DNA of 44,428 nt from Deltaproteobacteria bacterium. Its GTDB lineage: Bacteria; Myxococcota_A; UBA796; SXON01. The notes under the pieces were generated by a model that saw nothing but the letters and a program-made list of their open reading frames with translations, did not search any database and was not told the origin of the DNA. The stretch is from NCBI GenBank assembly GCA_014191855.1, contig BJHF01000054.1:1-44428 (forward strand), given 5' to 3'. Both the position numbers and the translations under genes were made by a program. This document shows positions 18,289 through 25,931 of the stretch, piece after piece; the stretch's first letter is position 1; every line of letters starts with the position of its first letter.

Positions 18289-20610
18289 CTACAACGCCGT
18301 GTCGTCGAACATCGCGGCCGACTGCACCAACACGAAGCCCTCCGCGCTCGTGTTCTCTACGCGCAGCGTCACGGAGCCGAGGCGACCGACGACGCGACGT
18401 GCCATCGGAAGGAGCACGGGCTCGCCGGCGAGCGCAGCGAGGGGAACCTCGGCTTCGAGCAGGGTTTCCTTGGGTGTGGACAAAGTGACTCGCAGCATGG
18501 AGCTTCCCCCGCCGAACGCCGTCGCGACCAACTCGAGCGCGCTTGCGCCCGAACGCAACCGCCCCAGTCGCACGCCCGTCGTCGCGCGCTCCTGTGCTTC
18601 GCCAGGATAAACCCAGGAGGCCGACTCACACTTTCTCGCCCCTGAAAGCGCGAGCTCCACTGCACCCTCGCCCAACGGGAGCTCCACGATCGGGCCTGCA
18701 AACCGGGCGCGGCCGCGCTCCGTGGCGGTGGCCGCCCGGGGGCGCAGGGCGTGATCCAAGAGCTGCCCGCCCTGGCGCACCTCCAGCACCGAGCACCGCT
18801 GAATTCCCCGCTCCGCGAGCCGCTCGTCGCCCACGCTCGCGAGGCTGGGCGTCTCGACGACGCGCCTGTCGTTCTCCAGGCGCGGCGCCCCTGCGGCAAC
18901 CGCGACGGGCTGGCCCCTCCAGCCCAGCCACAGGCCGACCCGAGCCGCGTAGCTGCCGGCCAACGCCCGCTCTCGTCCCGGCTCGCCCACGTCCAGCGAC
19001 TCGATCACCGCGTACCCACCCCGGCTGCTGACCTCGATCAACCACGGCTCGGTGCGCCCCTCCACGCTCAGCGCGCCGTCGCGGCGTTCGTCCACGGCGT
19101 CCAACGGCATCGGTCGCCCGTCCACCGAAACCGCTACCTGCGAGTCGCCGAGCGCCCGCAACGCCGCGCGAACACGCACCGGGCCGGATGCGGCCACCGA
19201 AAAACGCACGGTGGTGTCCGGGTACACCCACCAGGTTTCCTCGTCGGTGCCCGGATTTTGGGGCAGCGCCGGGTCAAGCTCCAGCTCGAAATCCGCGGCG
19301 GTGCGATCGGGGGTGTCGGCCGAGAACAGCAGGTTTGCCGCGCGTAGGTAGGCGGCCACGCCGCAGTCCTCGGGAAAGTGCGCGGGCGAGGTGTGGGGTG
19401 GCGTTCGCTGGTCGCCGACACGGAGCAGGAGGGGCGAAACCGGCCCCAGGCCGCGGGCCAGCAGCGCCGCGTCTGATACCGGTGCCAGCTCCGGAATCGC
19501 CGCGCTCCACCGGCACGATCCCTCGCTGCGCTCGGCCGAGAGGGTCGGGAGCGTTGCCGCGCCGACGCGGCGCGCGTCCAGGGCCAGGACCGGCGGCCGG
19601 GACCGAGGCATGGGCTCGGGCGCGAGGGGATGCAGCCGATCAAGCTCGGCTTCGAGGGCATCCGTCACCGCTTCCTGTCCGACCGAGTTCAGGTGCACGC
19701 TGTCGCGGTACACCGAAGGCGGCAACCGGAGGTAGCTGAGGTCGGCGTAGCCCGCGCCCAGCCGATCGAGGAGCAGCCGGAGCGGCTCCGCTTCCGCCTC
19801 AAGGGTTGGCCCGGGCTCACGCCCGGGGCCGTCGGGGCCGCGCACGAACACGATCCGCGCCCCCGCGCCGTGTGCTACCGCGACGAGGTGCGGCACCAGG
19901 CTCTCGTTCACCGGCTTCGTGCTCGCGAAGGCGCCCGCCGCCTCGCGCTCGGCCACGGGAAGGACGCGCGCCGCTCCCGTGGTGCGAAGGTGCGCGGTTT
20001 CGCCGAACAAGCTCTGGAGCGCAGGAGCCGCGCGGCTTGCCCCCTTCGCGGCCAGCGTGTCCCCCTCGCCGCCGAGCACCAGGCCCAGCGTCCGATTGCG
20101 CAGCCCATCCACCAACGACGAGTGGATCCCCCCGCGCGCGGCCAGCGCGCGCTCCCACACGCCGCGTTTCCCACGACCAAGTACACGCTCACTCACGATG
20201 CTCGCGTCGTCACCGACCACCGACTCCAGGCGGTCGAGGCGCACCCCTGACGGGAGCCACCCCAAATGCGTTTCGAGGGTTCCGAACACCATCACCAGCC
20301 GGGGCGTCAAGCCTTCGCCCACGATCCGCCGCTCCAGCACGGCCAGCCACGCGGCCGCCGCGGAGCCCGCGACGGCCGGGTTGCTGATCCGGGGCACGTC
20401 GAGCGCCTCCGCCACTCTCCGGCGGTCGAGATCGGAGTGGCTGGTGGAGTTGCCGAGCAGCACGATGTCGGCACCGTTGCGATCAAGCTCCGCCCTCACG
20501 CGCGCGAGCGCGTCGTCTTCCGCGGGCGCAGCGGGCTGGCCGGCGTACACCACGACCAGCAGCAGCAGCGACGCAGGCAGCAGGGCGGCAAGGACACGCG
20601 GAGCCAGCAC
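18289..20610 (-). CDS. Large SGNH-like envelope protein with C-terminal beta-rich domains
   Basis: 773 residues from GTG 20610. A signal or anchor (LAALLPASLLLLVVVYAG) precedes a block I-like IVLLGNSTSHSDLD (about 48-61) and a block V-like YRDSVHLNSVGQEAVTDAL (about 300). The block III position reads VFGTLETH and again lacks Asn. Residues from about 340 on appear beta-rich (repeated short strands, CSVLEVRQGG, VRFSVAASG) and may bind carbohydrate; I cannot name the fold. The pattern recalls DltD/AlgJ/AlgX-like acyl-transfer partners, by analogy only. This is the third SGNH-type protein within about 7 kb. TACCCA lies six bases before the start and no Shine-Dalgarno is visible. Confidence 0.75.
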   Translation of the reverse strand: MLAPRVLAALLPASLLLLVVVYAGQPAAPAEDDALARVRAELDRNGADIVLLGNSTSHSDLDRRRVAEALDVPRISNPAVAGSAAAAWLAVLERRIVGEGLTPRLVMVFGTLETHLGWLPSGVRLDRLESVVGDDASIVSERVLGRGKRGVWERALAARGGIHSSLVDGLRNRTLGLVLGGEGDTLAAKGASRAAPALQSLFGETAHLRTTGAARVLPVAEREAAGAFASTKPVNESLVPHLVAVAHGAGARIVFVRGPDGPGREPGPTLEAEAEPLRLLLDRLGAGYADLSYLRLPPSVYRDSVHLNSVGQEAVTDALEAELDRLHPLAPEPMPRSRPPVLALDARRVGAATLPTLSAERSEGSCRWSAAIPELAPVSDAALLARGLGPVSPLLLRVGDQRTPPHTSPAHFPEDCGVAAYLRAANLLFSADTPDRTAADFELELDPALPQNPGTDEETWWVYPDTTVRFSVAASGPVRVRAALRALGDSQVAVSVDGRPMPLDAVDERRDGALSVEGRTEPWLIEVSSRGGYAVIESLDVGEPGRERALAGSYAARVGLWLGWRGQPVAVAAGAPRLENDRRVVETPSLASVGDERLAERGIQRCSVLEVRQGGQLLDHALRPRAATATERGRARFAGPIVELPLGEGAVELALSGARKCESASWVYPGEAQERATTGVRLGRLRSGASALELVATAFGGGSSMLRVTLSTPKETLLEAEVPLAALAGEPVLLPMARRVVGRLGSVTLRVENTSAEGFVLVQSAAMFDDTAL

Positions 20611-20631
20611 GCCGGTTGGGTATCAAGAAAC

Positions 20632-20658
20632 GGGGGGGCCCGACGTCGGCACCCCCCC
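20632..20658 (-). terminator. Hairpin between two minus-strand genes, terminator-like
   Basis: Seven G (20632-20638) pair with seven C (20652-20658) around the palindrome CCGACGTCGG (20640-20649). On the minus strand the stem is followed by GTTTCTTGATA. It lies between the end of the beta-barrel-like gene (20679) and the start of the SGNH gene (20610). The T stretch is short, so termination may be partial. Confidence 0.5.
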
Positions 20659-20678
20659 GGTTCCCCTTGGTCTCCCGC

Positions 20679-21212
20679 TCAGAAGCTGAAGCCGAGCCCC
20701 GCGCGTAAGCTGGGCGCGACCACCAGCGCGACCTCCGCCGGCTGGATCGCGACACCGCCGTACACCTCAACCGTGATCGGCACGTCGAAGGTGTACTTCA
20801 GGCCGAGTCGGGGAGTGAGCGTCAGCGCAGAGCCAATGGCCGGGTCCACGCCCAGATCCGAGGCGCCGAGCACCGCGCCGATGCTGACGCCGCGGGCGAA
20901 GTTGCCGATTACGTAGCCGTCGAGGCCGGCGCCAAGGTCCCAGGTCGGATCGCCCGCGCGGTTGGAGCCGAGCGCGCCGGTGAACGCGAAGCCCATCTGC
21001 GGGGCCATGCGCAGCTCGCCCGTGAGCGAAACCATCGGCGAGTACGCGTAGAGCGTGGACACCGAGAACGTGCTGGTGATCGTGGGCTCCTTCGGCGCCT
21101 CGGCGCGGTGGCGGGGGGCGCGCGGCGGGGGGCCGGGGCGGCGGTGGCGCCAGCCTTCTTCGGCGGGGATCGGGGCGTACTCGGCGGAATCTGCGTCGAA
21201 GCTGGGCATCAT
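20679..21212 (-). CDS. Hypothetical beta-barrel-like protein
   Basis: 177 residues from ATG 21212, with AAGGAG five bases upstream as a clear ribosome site. A polar Pro/Arg-rich start (to about residue 45) is followed by alternating amphipathic strands (TITSTFSVSTLYAY, MAPQMGFAFTGALG, LTPRLGLKYTFD) and the end LRAGLGFSF. A terminal Phe after strand-like segments is typical of outer-membrane barrels, but no signal peptide is visible, so secretion is unexplained; a start further upstream would lack this ribosome site. The family is not recognised. A hairpin follows the stop. Confidence 0.65.
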   Translation of the reverse strand: MMPSFDADSAEYAPIPAEEGWRHRRPGPPPRAPRHRAEAPKEPTITSTFSVSTLYAYSPMVSLTGELRMAPQMGFAFTGALGSNRAGDPTWDLGAGLDGYVIGNFARGVSIGAVLGASDLGVDPAIGSALTLTPRLGLKYTFDVPITVEVYGGVAIQPAEVALVVAPSLRAGLGFSF

Positions 21213-21279
21213 CGTCTCCTTGCGCCGCTCCGACGCGGCGAGGTCAAGGAATCGTCAGGCCGGCAACAAACCGTGACGA

Positions 21280-21840
21280 TCACCAGACACCGGGGAGCAG
21301 CCTCCAGCGCACACGCGCCGACCACTCGGCCCAGTCCGCCTCCGCCGAGAGGAGCCGTTCTTCGAGGAGGATACGCCAGGCAACCAGGGGCAGGACCGCG
21401 AGCACACCCGCGGCACCCCAAACGCCGAGGCGCGTGGCGGCGCCGGCGAGGATGAGGGTTTCGCCCAGGTAGATCGGGTGGCGCACCCAGCGGTACAGTC
21501 CGGTCGTACGCAACGTTCGAACGCCAGGCAGCACCGCGAAGCTGCGGCCGAGGGAGAGCAGGCCCATCGTCGCCACCCCGGTGCCGGCGGCCACCAGCAG
21601 CGTGGCCGCCGCGGACCACGGCGCCGAGCCGCCGGCTGCGATCACGAAGCCCGAGGCGGCCAGGGAGGGGAGCGCGCCCGCAATTGTGGGCCATGTCGCC
21701 CGCCGGCGCTCGGGGTCACGGGCCAGGAACGCGAGCGCCACCGCAAGCTGGAACGCACCCAGCACCCACGCTGCGGCTGCGCCGTGCAACGCGGTGCGCA
21801 CGCCCGCAAGCGCGAAGGACGCCGCGATCGCCGCGTTCAC
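21280..21840 (-). CDS. Isoprenylcysteine carboxyl methyltransferase-like integral membrane protein
   Basis: 186 residues from GTG 21840. Four or five membrane helices are followed by the ICMT/PEMT-type signature: GLYRWVRHPIYLGETLILAG (RHP and the tyrosines that shape the SAM and substrate sites) and the C-terminal RILLEERLL...W..W..RVRWRLLPGVW. Bacterial members of this family are membrane SAM-dependent methyltransferases of mostly unknown substrate. A 39-residue membrane peptide gene lies 23 bases upstream on the same strand, so the two are likely one operon. A tandem pair of ATG codons starts the next minus-strand gene 67 bases beyond the stop. Confidence 0.85.
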   Translation of the reverse strand: MNAAIAASFALAGVRTALHGAAAAWVLGAFQLAVALAFLARDPERRRATWPTIAGALPSLAASGFVIAAGGSAPWSAAATLLVAAGTGVATMGLLSLGRSFAVLPGVRTLRTTGLYRWVRHPIYLGETLILAGAATRLGVWGAAGVLAVLPLVAWRILLEERLLSAEADWAEWSARVRWRLLPGVW

Positions 21841-21863
21841 GAGGGCCTCGCCGCGCGCCCGGG

Positions 21864-21983
21864 TCAGTAGATGATGTAGCCCCAGTCGAACACCTGGCTG
21901 AGCACGTTGGCCACGATCAGCAATCCGATCCAGACGAGGACCTTGGGGAACCCGCCACCACCGCCGCCCTCTTCGTCCGCCAT
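21864..21983 (-). CDS. 39-residue single-pass membrane peptide
   Basis: A small gene with GAGG seven bases before the ATG at 21983. The peptide is MADEEGGGGGGFPKV followed by a membrane helix (LVWIGLLIVANVL) and SQVFDWGYIIY before TGA at 21864-21866. The acidic, Gly-rich start and single helix are typical of small membrane partner proteins. It lies 23 bases upstream of the ICMT-like gene and probably shares its transcript. No family is recognised, but the ribosome site, hydrophobic pattern and position support a real gene. Confidence 0.7.
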   Translation of the reverse strand: MADEEGGGGGGFPKVLVWIGLLIVANVLSQVFDWGYIIY

Positions 21984-22071
21984 GGAAACCTCATGAGCGG
22001 CGCGAGTCTGTCACGCCGCGGGCGCGAAAGGCAAGCCCCGGCATACAGAGCGCCCGAGAACGGAGAGGGGC

Positions 22072-23286
22072 GTGCTGATTGTGGGAGTGTTTGCGTGCGC
22101 GGCCACAAGCGGGGGCGCTCCGGCCGGAACGGTCCTGCCTGAAGTCGCGGAATCGCCGCCGCCAGCGGCGATCGTGGTTTCGGCCCCGCCGCCGCCGCCG
22201 CCGCCGCCGCCGCCCGATGGCGCCACGATCTTCGCGGTCGGCGACATCATCCCTCACAGCTCGGTGGTCGCTTCCGCCGCGAATTATGCAGCGATCGACG
22301 CATCGGGCGCCAGCACGAATCACGACGGCTGGGACGCGCTGCTCGCAGAGATTGCGCCGCTCGCCTCGGCGGCGGACTTCGCCATCGTCAACCTCGAAAC
22401 CCCCGTGGCGCCGGGCAAGAACGGCCAGACGGCTGCCAAGCGCTTCAACGCGCCTGTCGCGATGCTCGATGCGCTCGCTGGAGCCGGCTTCGACGCCGTT
22501 TCGATGGCCAACAACCACGTTTGGGATCAGGGCCGCGACGGGCTGATCGAGACGTTGGAGCACGTTGGTACCGCTGGGTTGGTGGCCGCGGGCGCGGGCC
22601 CGACCTGCGCGGGGGCGCAGGCGCCCGTGTTGCGCACGCTCGGGGGGATCCGGGTGGCGTGGTTCTCGACCACCCGCGTCGCAAACGTGCACTACAACCG
22701 GGAGCCGGACACGGCCTGCGTGAACGAGTTCGGCCTCGACCGACTGGTTGGCCAGGTGACACAAGCCAAGCAAGATGGAGCGGAGATCGTGCTGATGTCG
22801 GTGCACTGGGGCGTGGAGTACACCCACACGCCGCACCGCTGGGACCGCTCGCTGGGGCGCTCGCTCCTTGAAGCCGGCGTGGACGTGATCATCGGCCACC
22901 ATCCACACATGCTCCAGCCCTTCGAGGCGTTCACGGCGGCGGATGGTCGCGCCACCTGGGTCGCGTGGAGCCTGGGCAACTTCCTCGTGGGGCAGGGCTG
23001 GGAAGGCAGCGGCACGCGGTACAACTCGATCGAAACGCGGGACATCGGCCTGATGCGGATCGAGCTGGCTCGCGACGATTCCGGTCGGGCGATCGTGAAG
23101 GAAATGGTGGTGGAAGCGGGCTTCATCGAACGCGGCGCGGAGCTCTGCCTGCACCCGCCGGGCAGCCGTTCGCGCGTCCGGCCGGCACGGCTGAGCGACC
23201 TGCGATTGGCGGCGCAGGCGGCCGGCGCGGCGGGATGCGATGCGATCTATGCGGAGCGGGAGCGGGTGATCGCGGGGCGGTTGTAG
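22072..23286 (+). CDS. CapA-family (poly-gamma-glutamate synthesis-type) lipoprotein
   Basis: 404 residues from GTG 22072, preceded by GGAGAGGGG. The signal MLIVGVFAC gives a lipid Cys at residue 9 and has no basic residue. A Pro linker of ten consecutive prolines (residues 39-48) leads into the CapA metallophosphatase-like domain: FAVGDII, IVNLETPV, SMANNHVWDQG, MSVHWGVEY, IIGHHPHML and WSLGNFL. These His, Asp and Asn residues match the metal-site motifs of the family. CapA proteins take part in poly-gamma-glutamate capsule formation in Bacillus, but most homologues are of unknown role, and no capB or capC is nearby. The gene ends three bases from the convergent DUF2269 gene. Confidence 0.88.
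   Translation: MLIVGVFACAATSGGAPAGTVLPEVAESPPPAAIVVSAPPPPPPPPPPDGATIFAVGDIIPHSSVVASAANYAAIDASGASTNHDGWDALLAEIAPLASAADFAIVNLETPVAPGKNGQTAAKRFNAPVAMLDALAGAGFDAVSMANNHVWDQGRDGLIETLEHVGTAGLVAAGAGPTCAGAQAPVLRTLGGIRVAWFSTTRVANVHYNREPDTACVNEFGLDRLVGQVTQAKQDGAEIVLMSVHWGVEYTHTPHRWDRSLGRSLLEAGVDVIIGHHPHMLQPFEAFTAADGRATWVAWSLGNFLVGQGWEGSGTRYNSIETRDIGLMRIELARDDSGRAIVKEMVVEAGFIERGAELCLHPPGSRSRVRPARLSDLRLAAQAAGAAGCDAIYAERERVIAGRL
22186..22215 (+). repeat. (CCG)9 tract encoding the Pro linker of the CapA-like protein
   Basis: Nine perfect CCG codons and a CCC encode ten prolines just before the catalytic domain. Because the unit is three bases, slippage would change linker length without a frameshift. Confidence 0.9.
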
Positions 23287-23289
23287 ACG

Positions 23290-23781
23290 TCAACCCTTGC
23301 TGACCATCACCCAGAACGTCCACATCGCTGCGGTGAACGAGGGAAATCCGAGGAGCATCCACCAGCGCGTGTAGCGATGGTAGGCCTCCGGAAGCGGGGA
23401 TCCCTCTGCGAGCGCTGCCGCCGCGAGGGCGTGCATGCGGTACTGAAGGCGCCACGCGGGGAGCCAGAACGCGCCGGCGACGGCCCAGCCGACAAGCGCC
23501 TTCAGTAACCACGGCGTTGCCCAGACCATTGCCCAGAAGGTCCCCCAGGAAGGCCAGTACTGCCACGCCAGCGCGAGGCCCGTCACGGGCATGAGCACGC
23601 CGGAAGGGATCGTGAAGAGGAGGTCCGCCTGCACGACGAAGCGGTTCGCCCACGCGATGATCCGCACGTCGCCGGTGTGATCGGCGCGCACCTTCACGAA
23701 CGCGACCCCCATGCCGGTGCCGAAGAACACCGTCGCCATGAGGATGTGCAGCGTTTTCAGGAAGATCGGGAGAGACGCCAT
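23290..23781 (-). CDS. DUF2269-family integral membrane protein
   Basis: 163 residues from ATG 23781. It has four membrane helices: FLKTLHILMATVFFGTGMGVAF, VVQADLLFTIPSGVLMPVTGLALA, WLLKALVGWAVAGAFWLPAW and WWMLLGFPSFTAAMWTFWVMV. The start with K-LH and the pattern VFFGTG are typical of the DUF2269 family, which often accompanies DoxX-like proteins and short-chain-dehydrogenase-like proteins. It overlaps the end of the duplicated DoxX gene by 25 bases and is thus translationally coupled to it. Function is unknown; a redox or heme-related membrane role is possible. Confidence 0.85.
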   Translation of the reverse strand: MASLPIFLKTLHILMATVFFGTGMGVAFVKVRADHTGDVRIIAWANRFVVQADLLFTIPSGVLMPVTGLALAWQYWPSWGTFWAMVWATPWLLKALVGWAVAGAFWLPAWRLQYRMHALAAAALAEGSPLPEAYHRYTRWWMLLGFPSFTAAMWTFWVMVSKG

Positions 23782-24476
23782 GCGGCCACCCAGGACCCGA
23801 CGCAGATCGGGATGTTCTTGGTCATCGGACCGAAGGGATGCACCCACAACAAGGGATCCTGCCAGCTCACCAACAACGGGAGGATGACGACGGCGAGGCC
23901 CTGACCGGCGAGCAGGACGGCGGCTGCCCGGCGCGGCAGCGTGAGCGCGGCGACGCCGGAGATGGCCTGCGCGACGCCGAGCCCGAAGAGGAACGTGCCT
24001 GGATCACCGGGCACCAGACCGCTGTTCGCCACCACCACCAGCTCGAGCGGCTGCTGGAAGAGCATCTTTGGACCGATGCCCTCGGTGAGCCAGACCACGG
24101 CCATACCCACGCGGAGGGTCCACAGCGCACGGGGCGTCCATCCTTCGGTTTCAACGAGCCGGGTGGCGAGGATGAGGCCGATCATTGGCAGGTTCTTCGT
24201 GAGCATCCCGAACGGGTGAACGAGGAGCATCGGCTCGGCGAACGCCAGGATCACGGTGAAGGTGGCCATCGCGCCGATCTGAAGCACCACGAGGCTCGTG
24301 GTCCACGGGCGCAACAGCAGCCGCAGTGCCAGCACGACCTCTCCGGCGCAGGTGGCCCACATGAGCCAGCCCGGAAGCCCGAGCGGGGCCAGCCAGGAGA
24401 GACCGACCTCGCGGTAGTACGGGTGCAGGACCAGAACGCCGGTGAGCAACCAAACGGCGGCGACCGCCGCCCTCAT
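23757..24476 (-). CDS. DoxX-like membrane protein with two tandem domain copies
   Basis: 239 residues from ATG 24476 (an ATG near 24527 is another option). Two homologous halves of about 115 residues each hold the DoxX_3-type motif: MLLVHPFGMLTKNLPMIGLI in the first and LLWVHPFGPMTKNIPICVGS in the second. Each half also has an entry helix ending in W(L)TG or W(L)TEG. A single domain is the usual length for this family, so the protein is a fused duplication with about eight helices. The partner DUF2269 gene overlaps its end. No Shine-Dalgarno is evident. The role of the family is poorly known. Confidence 0.82.
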   Translation of the reverse strand: MRAAVAAVWLLTGVLVLHPYYREVGLSWLAPLGLPGWLMWATCAGEVVLALRLLLRPWTTSLVVLQIGAMATFTVILAFAEPMLLVHPFGMLTKNLPMIGLILATRLVETEGWTPRALWTLRVGMAVVWLTEGIGPKMLFQQPLELVVVANSGLVPGDPGTFLFGLGVAQAISGVAALTLPRRAAAVLLAGQGLAVVILPLLVSWQDPLLWVHPFGPMTKNIPICVGSWVAAWRLSRSS

Positions 24477-24558
24477 GTACCGGAGGGAGGGACAACCGGA
24501 GGATTCGACGGACGCGGGCACCATCCCCGGCGCCCTAACCAGCGCCGCCGCCCGAGGT

Positions 24559-24574
24559 GCGCTACCATCGGGGC
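24559..24574 (+). promoter_or_regulatory. Candidate -10 element for a leaderless glycosyltransferase mRNA
   Basis: GCGCTACCAT (24559-24568) is followed by CGGGGC and GTG 24575. TACCAT fits a TANNNT -10. No -35 match is visible 17 bases upstream. The sequence matches four other sites in the window. Confidence 0.45.
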
Positions 24575-25927
24575 GTGCGCATCCTCGTTGTTCACCATGG
24601 CCCCCTCGAGAGCGGGGCGCACCCCACAACCGGCGGCGCGATCCGGGCGGCACAACACGTCACGGCGCTCCGAGGGGCGGGGCACGAGGTCGCGACGCTC
24701 GCCCGCGCGCAGGACGAAGCCGGCGGCTTCACGGGGCCCGCCCACCTTCGCGTGCTCGCCCGCCGCGCCCACCCGGACTGGACCCTCTGCGTTGCGCCCG
24801 AGGAGGCTCCTGCCCTCGCAGGGGTCGCCCCGCTCGTGGTGGACCTTTACGCGCCGCGGCTGCTCGAAGCGGCGTTTGAAGGCCAGCAGGAGGACGCGGC
24901 GCGGCGCTCGCTCCTCGCAGTGGATGCCGCCGATGAGGTGTTGTTCTCGAATCCCCGGCAGCGCCACTTCTGGTTGGGGATCCTCGGCCTGGCCGGCTGG
25001 GATCTCGCAAAGAACCCCGGCGCGATCGTGCCGCTCGCGACGACCGCGGTGCCTCCCGGGCGCCGCCCGAAGCGCCCCCTCGTGCTGGTGGGCGGCCATC
25101 CGTGGCCCTGGCAGGACGCTCGCGATGCCCTTGCCCGCACGCTCGCCCACCTCAAGGGGCGGGCGGACGTCGTTTCGTACGGACTGCCCGCGATCGAGGG
25201 GGTGGAGTCGCGCGGGCTCGTCTCGCGCGCGGAGTGGTTGGCCGCGTGCTCGTGGGCGACGGTGGCGCTGGACAGGTACGCGCCGCACACCGAGCGGGAG
25301 CTGGCGTTGTCGTTTCGGCAGCTCGATTATCTCTCGGCGGGCCTGCCGCTGCTCACCGACCCGTGGACGCCGCTTGCCGCCGAGGTGCGCGCCCACGGCG
25401 CGGGCTGGGTGGACGAGCCGCTTGAGGCTGCGCTCGACGCGGCCCTGGCCGAGGACCGGGGGGCAGGCGTGCGCTCGTTGGCCAAGGTGTATGCGCCGGA
25501 GCGTGCGGCGGAGGCCCTGCTGGCCCTGCGACCGGCGCCGCGCGCGCGGGACTGGAGCGCCGTGCGCTGGTCGAAGCAGGCCTCGGCGGCCGCGTTGCGC
25601 GCGGAGGCCGATCGCGCGCTGCGTGAGGCGGCCGAGGCGGAGGTGGTGCGCAAGCGCGCCGAGGTGGAGGCGCTGTTCGGGCAGCTCCGGGCGCTCACCG
25701 CGTCCGTCGAGCAGCTCGCGGCAGCGCAGGCCGACATCGCTGGGTTCCGTCGTGAAACCGTACAGGTGCTGGGCACACGCCTGGCCGGCCAAACGGAGGA
25801 AGCCGAGGGACTACGACGTGAACTGGCGATCGTCCGCGCCGACGTGGAGAAGAAGGACCAGGAGCTGGAGGCGCTGCGCGGCGAGCGGGATCGGTTGGGT
25901 GGCGTGCTGCGCCGGCTGGGGCGGTAG
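24575..25927 (+). CDS. Glycosyltransferase (GT4-like) with C-terminal coiled coil
   Basis: 450 residues from GTG 24575, giving the typical start VRILVVHHG; an in-frame GTG at 24557 is less likely. The N-terminal Rossmann half has GGAIRAAQHVTALRGAGHEV, as in GT-B enzymes that bind acceptor near GG. The second half has PLVLVGGHPWPWQDARD and a donor-site region DYLSAGLPLLTDPWTPLAAEV (family usually E-x7-E near here). Residues from about 325 to the end form a long coiled coil (DRALREAAEAEVVRKRAEVE through EKKDQELEALRGERDRL), as in large surface-glycan enzymes that tether to a partner. Donor and product are unknown. The stop lies four bases from the convergent lipoprotein gene. Confidence 0.78.
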   Translation: MRILVVHHGPLESGAHPTTGGAIRAAQHVTALRGAGHEVATLARAQDEAGGFTGPAHLRVLARRAHPDWTLCVAPEEAPALAGVAPLVVDLYAPRLLEAAFEGQQEDAARRSLLAVDAADEVLFSNPRQRHFWLGILGLAGWDLAKNPGAIVPLATTAVPPGRRPKRPLVLVGGHPWPWQDARDALARTLAHLKGRADVVSYGLPAIEGVESRGLVSRAEWLAACSWATVALDRYAPHTERELALSFRQLDYLSAGLPLLTDPWTPLAAEVRAHGAGWVDEPLEAALDAALAEDRGAGVRSLAKVYAPERAAEALLALRPAPRARDWSAVRWSKQASAAALRAEADRALREAAEAEVVRKRAEVEALFGQLRALTASVEQLAAAQADIAGFRRETVQVLGTRLAGQTEEAEGLRRELAIVRADVEKKDQELEALRGERDRLGGVLRRLGR

Positions 25928-25931
25928 CGGC

